A stretch of 64,000 bases of DNA from the NCBI RefSeq assembly GCF_024648885.1, contig NZ_JANBBF010000009.1, positions 434,001 through 498,000 of the forward strand, read 5' to 3'. Below, in pieces: positions 42,202 through 51,100 of this stretch; within the stretch, counting starts at the first letter, position 1, and every line of letters starts with the position of its first letter. The DNA is from Prauserella salsuginis (GTDB taxonomy: Bacteria > Actinomycetota > Actinomycetes > Mycobacteriales > Pseudonocardiaceae). The translations under genes and the position numbers were made by a program. The notes under the pieces were generated by a model, which saw only the letters and a list, made by a program, of their open reading frames with translations, was not told the DNA's origin and searched no databases.

Positions 42202-43005
42202 CGAGCGGAGGTCGACGGCAGCGATCGTCATGTCGTCGGCGACTTTCGAGCGTGGAAGTGTCGCGCCCTCGGGGTCGGACTGCTTGAGCCAGGTTTCGCA
42301 GCGCTGCAGCAGGCTTGCGATGCTCGCATCGTCCATTCGGGACACCTTGCGCCAGTCGTCGAGGCCCAGGTGGGCCAAGGGTTCGTAGGCACCATCGGTC
42401 GCGAGTACCGCCCACGTGATGTCGCCGGTTGGAACACTGCGCTCGAACGCATGGTGAGCGGCGCTGGGATCGGCTTCCGCGATCCAGTAGCCACCTTCGA
42501 TGTTCCGGTGCTTCCGTTGTTCACGTTGTAGGTCCGCGAGCAGTTCGCGGTGTGTGTCGTCGTAGCCGTGGCCATGAGCGAGACGGCGACGGTATTCGGC
42601 CCTTTCCGGAAGGTGGAGCTCGTCGAGTCGGTGGTCGGCGAGCTCGTGGCAGGCGTGGTCGTCACCGTAGTAGATCGTGCTGTCGCCCAGGACATAGAGA
42701 TCGATCCTGTCGTCGGCGTGGCGCAACACGGTGACGGTGCTCGAGGGAGACGCGTCTCCCTCGATGCCGAGTTCATCGGCGGCAGCCGCTATAGCGTGAG
42801 CCACGGCGTCGGCTACAGCGATGTCAGGGGACGCGCGTAGCTGATCGCTGATGCCATTTCCGAGCGCGTCGACGTATGCCCCGGTGGACACGTCGACCGG
42901 AGCGAACGGGCTGGCCCCGTCGAGAACGGCGACAGCTCGGTCGGTTGTGAAGACCCGGTCTTGGCTGCGAGCGGTGTCCGGAAGCTGAGCGGTGTGGATA
43001 CGCAT
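42196..43005 (-). CDS. PP2C-like serine/threonine phosphatase
   Basis: PP2C-fold protein of 269 residues. Metal-binding and core motifs: QDRVFTTDRAVAVLDGASPF, SSTVTVL, DLYVLGDSTIYY, WAVLATDGAYEPL and KVADDMTIAAV, so the catalytic Asp residues appear present. It follows the HTH regulator gene with a four-base gap on the minus strand and its stop lies immediately next to the integrase stop. As a two-gene unit with the regulator it could control the element's state or respond to the host (inferred); its phosphoprotein target is unknown. Confidence 0.85.
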   Translation of the reverse strand: MRIHTAQLPDTARSQDRVFTTDRAVAVLDGASPFAPVDVSTGAYVDALGNGISDQLRASPDIAVADAVAHAIAAAADELGIEGDASPSSTVTVLRHADDRIDLYVLGDSTIYYGDDHACHELADHRLDELHLPERAEYRRRLAHGHGYDDTHRELLADLQREQRKHRNIEGGYWIAEADPSAAHHAFERSVPTGDITWAVLATDGAYEPLAHLGLDDWRKVSRMDDASIASLLQRCETWLKQSDPEGATLPRSKVADDMTIAAVDLRSL

Positions 43006-43009
43006 TCGA

Positions 43010-43843
43010 TCACCAACCGTAGGGGCCGGCCACGAGTTCACTGCCGGTGATCGTCGTTTCGTCCTCGTCGAACGTGCAGCGAACGATCCCGCTGAACGAG
43101 GTATCGCCAGCTTCCTTGAACAGGTGGGCGATGTTCTCGGTGAGGTAGTGCAGGACGCCACTGGAGCCAACGGCGGTGATGCCGGCGATGTGGGTGATCA
43201 CGCGCCCGTCGTGCTTGTGCCTGGCGAAGTAGCCGAATTCCGCCCGTGTCGGCGGGTCGTCGAGACGTGGCGAGTAGTAGTGCTCGTTCTTGACGTGGTC
43301 CTCGATGCGCCATTTGCCGTCGGGCTTCGCGAAGCCGAGCTCGGCGTCTTCTTCCAGCAGGAGGAGAGCCACGGGCGCGGAGCGCGGGCCGCAGATGATG
43401 ACGGCGTCGCCGTCCGGAAGGTCTTGCCGTTCCGGTTCGATCGAGAAGCGTTCGCTGGCGAGCGAGAAGCTCCCGAGGAGCGTTTCCGCTTGTTCTTGCG
43501 CCTGCGCGTCGGACGCGTCGATGTAAGTGCGCATGCGGTGGTCTTCGCCGCGGCGGAGAGGGACGCCGACCGCGACTGGGCCGACGCCGAAGAAAGCGCG
43601 CTCGGGGCCAGGGGCCGAGCCTCTGATCTGCGTGATCCGGCCCTTGGAGATACCCAGCGCTGCGGCGATCTCGGTGTAGCTCAGTTCCTTGTCGCGGTGC
43701 GCTTCTTCGATGGCTGCCTTGCGCAGGCGAGCTAGTTCGGTGGCCCGCTGCTGGTAGTGCGTCATCAGCGCGGTTGCCCGCCGTGCCCTGCGTACCGGGT
43801 CGTCGTCTGTCCGGACCGAGTCGAAGTCATCCAAGTCCGCCAT
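43010..43843 (-). CDS. HTH regulator with uncharacterised C-terminal domain
   Basis: 277-residue protein. A sigma-region-4/XRE-like HTH lies near residues 54-76 (LSYTEIAAALGISKGRITQI). The C-terminal ~170 residues form a separate domain I cannot name, with strands around DGDAVIICGPRSAPVALLLL, the acidic WRIEDHVKNEHYYSPRLDDP and RVITHIAGITAVGSSGVLHY; the last resembles a sensor or ligand-binding fold. It is divergent from the excisionase-like gene, with GTTTAGGGG repeats between them that are probable operators. Likely the main switch of the element, paired with the phosphatase. Confidence 0.75.
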   Translation of the reverse strand: MADLDDFDSVRTDDDPVRRARRATALMTHYQQRATELARLRKAAIEEAHRDKELSYTEIAAALGISKGRITQIRGSAPGPERAFFGVGPVAVGVPLRRGEDHRMRTYIDASDAQAQEQAETLLGSFSLASERFSIEPERQDLPDGDAVIICGPRSAPVALLLLEEDAELGFAKPDGKWRIEDHVKNEHYYSPRLDDPPTRAEFGYFARHKHDGRVITHIAGITAVGSSGVLHYLTENIAHLFKEAGDTSFSGIVRCTFDEDETTITGSELVAGPYGW

Positions 43844-43850
43844 GCCCCGA

Positions 43851-43957
43851 GTTTAGAGGGGCTTGACGGGCTTCGCGATGGGCCCCTACAGTGCTGTTTA
43901 TCCCCCCTAAACGCCACTCATGCCAAAAGTGCGGGGAGGGAGTTTAGGGGTCTAAAC
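43851..43957. promoter_or_regulatory. GTTTAGGGG operator repeats between divergent element promoters
   Basis: Three related sites: GTTTAGAGGGG at 43851-43861, CCCCTAAACG (inverted) at about 43904-43913, and the perfect inverted repeat GTTTAG-GGGT-CTAAAC at 43942-43957. The last lies 16 bases before the excisionase-like start, suited to repression. Confidence 0.65.
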
Positions 43958-43972
43958 AAACTGGAGGAGACC

Positions 43973-44251
43973 GTGGAACAGGCAAGCAATCCGGCAGGGG
44001 GAGCAGGGGCCGACAGGCCGCGCCTCGCCTTCTACAACGTCGCGGAGACCGCTGACCTCCTGCGCATGGATCAGTCGACGCTCTACCGGCATCTGCGCAG
44101 CGGCCGGTTTCCGGCCGTCAAGATCGGTGGACGTTACGTCGTGCCGCGCCAGGTGGTCGAGCGCCTGGTCGACGAGGTGATCGCAGCAGGCCGCTGCGTC
44201 GACGTCGCCGAATGGGCCGCACGAGCCGCGCTGTCCGGGGGTGCGGCATGA
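43973..44251 (+). CDS. Excisionase-family helix-turn-helix protein
   Basis: Small DNA-binding protein of 92 residues with a MerR/excisionase-type winged HTH: FYNVAETADLLRMDQSTLYR followed by HLRSGRFPAVKIGGRYVVPR. Such proteins bend att DNA for excision (Xis) or act as transfer regulators. GTG at 43973 has GGAGGAG upstream. Its stop overlaps the coupling-protein start as ATGA, so it is the first gene of the transfer operon, which fits a regulator as well as a Xis. Confidence 0.85.
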   Translation: MEQASNPAGGAGADRPRLAFYNVAETADLLRMDQSTLYRHLRSGRFPAVKIGGRYVVPRQVVERLVDEVIAAGRCVDVAEWAARAALSGGAA

Positions 44252-46056
44252 GCCTGGGTACGAGGAAGAGTCGCGCGAAGTTCACGCGTCGAGTGGTTGC
44301 CGGCGGTGTGGCGTTGTTCGGCCTGGGTTGGCTGATGTCGCGGATGCCGGCCGAGACGCCGGGGCAGGAGTTCTGGCCGTGGTTGATGATCGCCGGGGCG
44401 TTGCCGCTGGTGACGGTGGTCGTGCTGGTGGCGCGTCGTCGGACGGGCACGGTCGGGACGGTGTCGCGGTGGTCGCGTCGGTCGAAGCGTAACGACGGTG
44501 TGGCCTCGCCGTGGACGATCCTGCGCACGGCGTCGTGGTTCGCGGTGCGCCGGAAGGCCGCGGTGCTGCGGCCGCACCTGCGGCAGATGTCGTGGTGGCG
44601 CCGCTGGACGGTGCCGATCACCGAGCTGGCGACGCCGCTGGCGCGGGTGGGCCCGCTGCGGGTGTGGTCGCCGATCGAGGACGTGACGCTGCGTCTGGGC
44701 GGGCCGCGCACGGGTAAGACCGGCGAGTTGGCCGGCCGCATTCTCGATGCGCCCGGTGCGGTGATCGCCACCAGCACGCGGACCGACCTGGTGGAGCTGA
44801 CCGGGGCGTGCCGTGCCCGGACGGGGCCGGTGAGTGTGTTCAACCCGTCCGGTCTGGGCGGCATGGAGTCGTCGGTGACGTTCGACCCGCTGTCGGGTTG
44901 CGAGGAGCCGAAGACGGCCACCGTGCGAGCGGCGGACTTGCTGTCGGGTGCTGCGACCTCGGTCGGCGGTGGGGACATGGAGTTCTGGCAGTCCCAGGCC
45001 CGCCGGGTGTTGGCCTCGCTGATGCACGCCGCCGCCCTGGGCGGGGGCTCGATGCGCGATGTGCTCGCGTGGGTGGCCGACCCGGACAACGCAGGCACGG
45101 AGGTACAGCGGTTCCTGCGTCGCTCGCCCGAGCCAGCGTTCGAGCAGGACGCGTTGCAGTTCCTCGGGACCAACGAGCGCACCCGGTCGTCGATCTGTTC
45201 GACGATCATGCCCGCGCTGGGTTGGCTGACGGATGCGACGGCGTCGGCCGCTGCGGCCGAGGGTTCGTTCGACGTGGCGGAGTTGCTGGCCGGCCGCGGC
45301 ACGGTGTTCATGCTCGGCGCCGAGGATTCACAGGTCGCACCGCTGGTGACGGCGTTGACCGGGCACATTGCCCGTGAGGCGCGGCGGCTGGCGGCGTTCG
45401 AGCCCGGCGGCCGGCTGGACCCACCGTTGACGATGGCGCTGGACGAGGCCGCGCTGATCTGCCCGGTTCCGCTGGACAACTGGACGGCCGACATGGGCGG
45501 TCGCAACGTCACGATCCACATCGCCGCGCAGTCGCGCAGCCAGTTGCGCCAGCGCTGGGGTGACGACGGCGCCGCGACGATCCTGAACAACTCCGCCGCG
45601 CTGATGATCTACGGCGCCACGCGGGATTCCGAGGACCTCGCCGCGTATTCGGCCCTGGCGGGTGAGCGCTACGAGGAGACGCCGACCTGGGATGAGGACG
45701 GCGAGCTGAAGTCGGTGTCCTCGCAGCGGGTGCCGGTGCTGACGCAGTCGCAGATCGCGCAGCTTCCTCCGGGGCGGGTGCTGATGATCCGGCGGAACAT
45801 GCCGGCGGCTGTCGGCCGGGTGCGCATGGCGTGGAAGCGCCACGACGTGCGGGCCGAGACTCGCGCCGCGCGTCGGTACGAGCGGCTGACGCGGTGGAGC
45901 GAGGCGTGGCTGCGGTTCGCCGACCGCGTCGAGGAATGGGCCTCCCAGGACAAGTTCGCCAAGGCGCGCCGCAAGCTCGGCGTCCACCTCGACGTCGATC
46001 GGGCCCGCGGCCCGCAGCACGTGCACTCCGATGTGGACGGAGGTGTGTCCCGATGA
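44248..46056 (+). CDS. VirD4/TraG-type conjugative coupling ATPase
   Basis: Coupling protein of 602 residues. Two N-terminal membrane helices (about 12-32 and 43-62), then Walker A in LGGPRTGKTGEL, Walker B in LTMALDEAALICPV, and the TraM-recognition-like block IHIAAQSRSQLRQRWGDDGA with LMIYGATRDSEDLAAYSALAG. It should bind the relaxosome and pump DNA out through a mating channel. Most actinomycete integrative elements instead use an FtsK/TraB translocase, so a VirD4 type here is notable. Operon overlaps on both sides are ATGA. Confidence 0.9.
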   Translation: MSLGTRKSRAKFTRRVVAGGVALFGLGWLMSRMPAETPGQEFWPWLMIAGALPLVTVVVLVARRRTGTVGTVSRWSRRSKRNDGVASPWTILRTASWFAVRRKAAVLRPHLRQMSWWRRWTVPITELATPLARVGPLRVWSPIEDVTLRLGGPRTGKTGELAGRILDAPGAVIATSTRTDLVELTGACRARTGPVSVFNPSGLGGMESSVTFDPLSGCEEPKTATVRAADLLSGAATSVGGGDMEFWQSQARRVLASLMHAAALGGGSMRDVLAWVADPDNAGTEVQRFLRRSPEPAFEQDALQFLGTNERTRSSICSTIMPALGWLTDATASAAAAEGSFDVAELLAGRGTVFMLGAEDSQVAPLVTALTGHIAREARRLAAFEPGGRLDPPLTMALDEAALICPVPLDNWTADMGGRNVTIHIAAQSRSQLRQRWGDDGAATILNNSAALMIYGATRDSEDLAAYSALAGERYEETPTWDEDGELKSVSSQRVPVLTQSQIAQLPPGRVLMIRRNMPAAVGRVRMAWKRHDVRAETRAARRYERLTRWSEAWLRFADRVEEWASQDKFAKARRKLGVHLDVDRARGPQHVHSDVDGGVSR

Positions 46057-46322
46057 ACTCCGCACAGACCGGCCGGCGCTTCCTGGCCGACAACCCGTTG
46101 TGGTGGTTCGCCCACGACGAGCAGTGCGAAGCCTGCGACGAAGTGGTCGCGCGCTACCCGCACCTCGACGACCTGTGCCCGTTCCACCGCGGCCAGGCCG
46201 ACGGCATCGAACGCATGGCGCGCCTCGTGGCCGCGATCGCTGCCGACCCGGAGATCGGCGCAGCGGTTGACGAGCTGATCGCCCAGCGCCCCGACCTTCG
46301 CATCGGAGGTGAGCGGCGATGA
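46053..46322 (+). CDS. Small Cys/His-containing transfer-operon protein
   Basis: Unrecognised 89-residue protein between the coupling protein and DUF4913 genes, overlapping both by ATGA. The pattern CEACDEVVARYPHLDDLCPFH (given as CEAC, then CPFH about 17 residues later) suggests one zinc site. A helical C-terminus follows (MARLVAAIAADPEIGAAVDE). Strict coupling to its neighbours supports a real gene with a role in transfer, but nothing more specific can be said. Confidence 0.7.
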   Translation: MNSAQTGRRFLADNPLWWFAHDEQCEACDEVVARYPHLDDLCPFHRGQADGIERMARLVAAIAADPEIGAAVDELIAQRPDLRIGGERR

Positions 46323-46987
46323 GCGAGATGCCCGAGTACGCGACGGCCGAGGCCGTGAGCGGTGTCGCGCTGGAAGTCGACGGGCTGCGCCGCCGTTTCG
46401 ACCAGCTCGGCAACAGGCTCGGCCCGGTCGAGGCGTGGGGCGCTCGGCTGGACGCGATCGAGCAGCAGTTGGCCGAGACGGCCGAGCAGTTGCGCCAGTT
46501 GGTCACGGCCTCGGGGAAGACCGCGGTCGCGTCCTGGCTGGCGCTGCCCGAGGACGACGAGCAGGCCCAGCACCTCATGGCCGAACTCGTGGCCTGGCTG
46601 CAGACGGTGTTCCTCCGTTACCCGGACGCCGCCGAGGTGCTGCCGGATTGCTGGGCCTGGCACCCGGAGGTGGTCGAGGAGCTGCTGTGGCTGATGCAGG
46701 CCTGGTCGAGCGCCTACTTCGACCAGTCGGGCGGCGTGCTGCGGGTGGCCGACTGGCACGACCGCTACCGGCCAGGTGTGGTGCGGCGCTTGTCGGCCCG
46801 GGCGGGCAAGTGCTCGCTGGAGAACCACACGAGCCCGGCCGGGGCGCCGGTCGCCCCGCTGGCTGATTCGGCCGGCCAGCTCGCCGAGTGGTGGGCGACG
46901 AGTCGCCGCCGGCCCGCGCCGGAACCGAGCGACGAGCAGTTCGCGGCCGCCGCGCCGCGCCGAACCCGCGGAGGGATGCGCCGATGA
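46319..46987 (+). CDS. DUF4913-containing protein
   Basis: 222 residues. An N-terminal coiled-coil-like segment (VDGLRRRFDQLGNRLGPVEA) is followed by the DUF4913 domain (about 75-160: LVAWLQTVFLRYPDAAEVLP, CWAWHPEVVEELLWLMQAW), common on actinobacterial plasmids and integrative elements. The C-terminus is disordered and Arg-rich. Function unknown; consistent co-occurrence with relaxase genes suggests a role in mobilisation or maintenance. Overlaps both neighbours by ATGA. Confidence 0.8.
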   Translation: MSEMPEYATAEAVSGVALEVDGLRRRFDQLGNRLGPVEAWGARLDAIEQQLAETAEQLRQLVTASGKTAVASWLALPEDDEQAQHLMAELVAWLQTVFLRYPDAAEVLPDCWAWHPEVVEELLWLMQAWSSAYFDQSGGVLRVADWHDRYRPGVVRRLSARAGKCSLENHTSPAGAPVAPLADSAGQLAEWWATSRRRPAPEPSDEQFAAAAPRRTRGGMRR

Positions 46988-47922
46988 GTACTCAGCCCAC
47001 CACTGCGAGCCGCGGCGGTATCCGCCGTTGGGCACTGTGGATTCCTGGCTTGCTGGTCGCGCTGGGCGCGGCGGCGGCCACAGCACACGGCCTGTTCGAG
47101 GTCACGGTGGCCGCGCATGTGCCGGCTGGGATCGCCTGGGTGTACCCGGTGATCACCGACGGGCTCGCGCTGGTGGCCTACCTCGCGACGATCGCGCTGG
47201 CCGCCCACGCGCGCCGCTACGCCTGGTTCGTGGTCGTGCTGGCCGCGGGCGTGTCTGGTCTGGCCCAGGCGGCCTACCTCGCCGGCGGGGTGCACACCAC
47301 GTCGCCGGAGTTGCGGTTCGGGATCGGTGCGTGGCCGGCCGTGGCGGCGGCGATCGCGGCGCACCTGCTGTTCCTGATCGCTCACGCCGACCGCGCCGAG
47401 GACGCCGGACACGACGCACCAGCCGAGGCGGAGACACCGGCCAGCGATGCGCCGGCCCCGGCGGAGCGTCCGGTGCCGGCTGTCGACCCGGCGGTGCCGG
47501 TTGTCCGGCCGCCCGAGGAAACGAGGCCGGCGCCGTCGGCGAACGAGCGTCCGACCGTGCAGCTTCCGGCCGTCCGGCCGGAACCGTCCGAGGCGCCGTC
47601 CGGTCCCGCGGCCGTTCAGCCGGAGCCCGTCCAGCCGGTCGGCCGTACGGAACCGGTGGACGCGGCGCCGTCCGAACCTGTCCAGGCGCGGCCGGTTGCC
47701 GGGCCGGTGGGGGCGCGGCCGTCCGGCGGTTCGCAGCGCGAGCGCGCCCACGCAGCGGCCGTCCAGTACTCCGACGAGCACGGCGCGCTGCCGACCGTGA
47801 GCCGTCTGGCCGAGATGGCGGGAGTGTCCCGAGGCACCGCAGGCGAAGTCCTCAAAGCCCTTCGGGAGACGTCGACCGAGCTTCATTTGGTCACCGCCAG
47901 CGACGTGCAGGAAGCCCAGTGA
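46984..47922 (+). CDS. DUF2637 membrane protein with C-terminal winged helix
   Basis: 312-residue protein. Four membrane helices in the first ~140 residues form a DUF2637 domain (WALWIPGLLVALGAAAATAH, ITDGLALVAYLATIALAAHA and two more), seen in Spd-type spread proteins of Streptomyces plasmids. A Pro/Ala/Glu-rich linker (about 145-240) leads to a winged-helix-like C-terminus (LPTVSRLAEMAGVSRGTAGE). The linkage of a membrane domain to a DNA-binding domain suggests tethering of element DNA to the membrane (inferred). Confidence 0.85.
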   Translation: MSTQPTTASRGGIRRWALWIPGLLVALGAAAATAHGLFEVTVAAHVPAGIAWVYPVITDGLALVAYLATIALAAHARRYAWFVVVLAAGVSGLAQAAYLAGGVHTTSPELRFGIGAWPAVAAAIAAHLLFLIAHADRAEDAGHDAPAEAETPASDAPAPAERPVPAVDPAVPVVRPPEETRPAPSANERPTVQLPAVRPEPSEAPSGPAAVQPEPVQPVGRTEPVDAAPSEPVQARPVAGPVGARPSGGSQRERAHAAAVQYSDEHGALPTVSRLAEMAGVSRGTAGEVLKALRETSTELHLVTASDVQEAQ

Positions 47923-48148
47923 TGACTGCGACGAGTTTTCGAGCCTTTCCAGTGTTGAGTCAGGTAGTAGCGATTGAGTTGGAGCGAGGAGGAGTTGAGG
48001 TTTTTGAAGGAGAAGAAGAGAAGAAGAAGGGAACACACCTAGGCATCACGATCCGTGGGGGCGCGGACCTGCGGTCCTGCGCGGAGGCCGCGGCGGGCGC
48101 TGCGCGCCGCCGCGGGGCCGATTCCGGCCCGGTTGCGGGGTGGTCGCG
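47923..48148. promoter_or_regulatory. Candidate origin of transfer (oriT) upstream of the relaxase gene
   Basis: Contains a ~50-base almost all-purine tract (47978-48031), a 9-bp inverted repeat CCGCGGCGG/CCGCCGCGG (48088-48096, 48107-48115) and a perfect 6-bp hairpin GGGCCG-ATTC-CGGCCC (48115-48130) ending just before the relaxase start. MobF oriT sites commonly have inverted repeats near nic beside the relaxase gene. A coupled 77-codon frame (TGATG at 47920) also spans it, but its codon use is atypical. Confidence 0.45.
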
Positions 48149-51100
48149 GTGCTGACGATCTCGACGGGACACAGCGCGGAGTACCTGTTGGGCGCCGTGG
48201 CTACGGGCCGGGAGAACTACTACACCGGCGCCGTGGCCGCGGGGGAGCCGCCGGGCCGCTGGTACGGCCGAGGAGCCGAGGCGCTGGGCTTGCAGGGGTT
48301 GGTGGACAGCCAGGACATGACCGCGCTGTACGAGCGGTTCATCGACCCGCGCGACGAGGCGTTCAGGACGCCTGAACAGTGGGACGAGGCGTCCACTCTG
48401 GGCCAAACCGGACGGAAATACCGTACGGAGGACCAGCTTTACGCCGAGGCACTGGAACGCGAGCCGGACGCCGGTCCTGAACGCCGCGCCGAACTCCGAC
48501 TGGACGCCGGTAAGCGGGCGCAGCGGAACGTGGCGTTCCTGGACGCGACGTTCAGCGTCCAGAAGTCGATCACCGTGCTGCACACGGCGTTCGAGGCCCA
48601 GGAGGTCGCCGCCCGCACCGCCGGGGACGAGACCGGAGCCGAGGCGTGGGCGACGCACCGCCGTGCCGTCGAGGACGCGATCTGGGCAGGTAACCGGGCG
48701 GCGCTGGACTACCTGTCCGAGCACGCCGGCTACTCGCGTATCGGCCACCACGGCGGAGCGGCCGGCCGCTACATCGACGCGCACGACTGGACCGTTGCGA
48801 GCTTCTTTCAGCACGACAACCGCGACCACGACCCGCAACTGCACATCCACAACGCGATCCTGAACCGCGTCCAGGGCGCCGACGGCAAGTGGCGCACCCT
48901 CGATTCGAAGGCCATCCACAAGTTCCGCGGCGCGGCCTCGGCGGTGGGCGAGCGCACCACCGAGGAGCACCTGAGCCGCGCACTCGGCGTGGAGTTCGCG
49001 ACCCGCCCGGACGGCAAGTCCCGCGAGGTCGTCGGCATCGCCCCCGAGGTGATGGACCTGTTTTCCAACCGGCGGCGGGCGATCACCGAGCGCACGCGCG
49101 AGCTGGTCGAGGCGTTCGAGACCAAGTTCGACCGCAAGCCGACCTCGCTCGAGCTTGACCGGCTGCAGCGCCAAGCCGCGTTCGCCACTCGCAGCGCCAA
49201 GAGCCACGACGGCGAGACGATTGAGGAGCGCCTGGAGCGGTGGGACCGGCAGCTGCGTGCCGAGGTCGCCGGCGGCCTGGCCGGCGTTGCCGACGGGGTG
49301 CTGGCCACCGGGCAGCAGCAGCCCGAGGCGGCCGAGTGGTCGCCGCGGGCGGTGGTCGAGACCGCGCTCGCGGACGTGCAGGCACGCAAGGCCGCCTGGA
49401 CCCGCGCCGATTTGACCCGCGCGATCAGCGACGCGCTGCCCGACCACGTCGGCCTCGCCGACGGCGCCGACGTGGCGCGGCTGTTGGACAGCCTCACCGA
49501 CACCGCCCTGGACGCCGCGGTCGCGCTGGATACCCAGCGTCCGGGCGACGCGGCTCTACCCGGCGAGCTGCGGCTGGCCGATGGACGCTCGGCCTACGAC
49601 GCCCCGGCCGGACGGCTGTACGCGACACCGGACCACGTCCACACCGAACGCGCCCTGGCCGCCGCCACGGCCGAGGCCGCCGGCGAGGCGATGACCGACG
49701 CCGGCGCGCAGCGGTTCCTGCAGCAGCTCCGCGAGAGCGGTATCGAGCTCGGCGCCGACCAGGCCGCGGCCGTGCGCGGCGTGCTCACCTCGGGTTCGCA
49801 GGTCGAATCGCTCATCGGACCGGCCGGTACGGGCAAGTCCTTCGTGGTCGGCACCGTGGCGAAGGCCTGGCAGGACCCGCAGATGTGGGGTGATGCGACG
49901 CCGCGGAAGGTCGTCGGCCTGGCCACGAGCCAGCGCGCCACCGACGTGCTGGCCGGTGAGGGAGTCGCCGCACGCAACGTCGCGCGCTGGCTGGCCACGC
50001 AGGACCGCCTCGCCTGTGGCAGCGCGGCCGCCGAGGACCAGCAGTGGCACCTGCAGGCCGGCGACGTCGTGGTCGTCGACGAGTCGGCGATGACCGACAC
50101 CGCCGACCTGTCGGCCATCCACGGCCACGTCGCCGCGGCCGGGGCGAAACTGCTGTTGGTCGGCGACCACAAGCAGCTCGCCGCGGTCGGCGCCGGCGGC
50201 GGTATGGACCTGGTCGCCGCCCGCGGCGCGTCCTACGAGCTCGTCGACGCCCGCCGGTTCACCGGCGAGTGGGAACGCGAGGCCTCGCTGCGCCTGCGCG
50301 CCGGCGACGAAACGGTGCTCGACGAGTACCACCGCCACGGCCGGCTGCGCGACGGCGGCGCGATCGAGCAGACCGAACAGGCCGCCACCCGCGCCTGGCT
50401 CGGCGACACCCTGGCCGGCAAACACTCCGTGCTGGTGGTCGACACCAACGAGCAGGCCGCCGAACTGTCCTCGCAACTGCGCGCCGAACTCGTCCGGCTC
50501 GGCCAGGTCTCCGAAACCGGGGTGCCGCTCGGGCTGCAAGGCACCTACGCCGGTGTCGGCGATCTGGTGCAGGCCCGCCTCAACGGCTGGGACCTCGCCG
50601 GCTACCAGGGCAACCGGCGCGGCCCGATCAACCGCGAGCAATACCGCGTCCTCGAGGCCGGCGACGACGGACACCTCGTCGTCGCCCCGATCGTCGGCCG
50701 CGGCCCCGAGGGCGAACAGCTCGGCGACCGCATGACCCTGCCCGCCGACTACGTGGCCGAGCACGTGGCGCTCGGCTACGCCTCGACCGTGCACGCCGCC
50801 CAGGGCATGACCGTCGACACCAGCCACATCGTCGTCACCGGCCGCACCGGCCCGGAAGCGCTCTACGTGGGCCTCTCACGCGGCCGTGAGGGCAACACCG
50901 CACACGTCGTCACCCGCGCCGTGGCCGAGGACGCAGCGACGGGGGAGACGGCCGAGGCGTTGCACCGCAACCCGGCCGCCGTGCTCGCCGCGACCCTCGA
51001 AGGAGCCGACCCCACACGGTCGGCGCTGGCCACGGCCACCGAATCCGCCCAGGACGTCGAGTCCGTGCGCACGCCGGCCGAGTTGTTCGCCGACGCCGTC

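Noticed and set aside
44248-46056. FtsK/TraB-type translocase of classical actinomycete integrative elements
   Set aside because: The motifs fit VirD4/TraG coupling proteins; no FtsK gamma domain is seen.
47922-48155. 77-codon frame coupled by TGATG between the DUF2637 and relaxase genes
   Set aside because: Purine-run codons and Arg/Ala tail are atypical; the region is better explained as a candidate oriT. Could be revisited with expression data.
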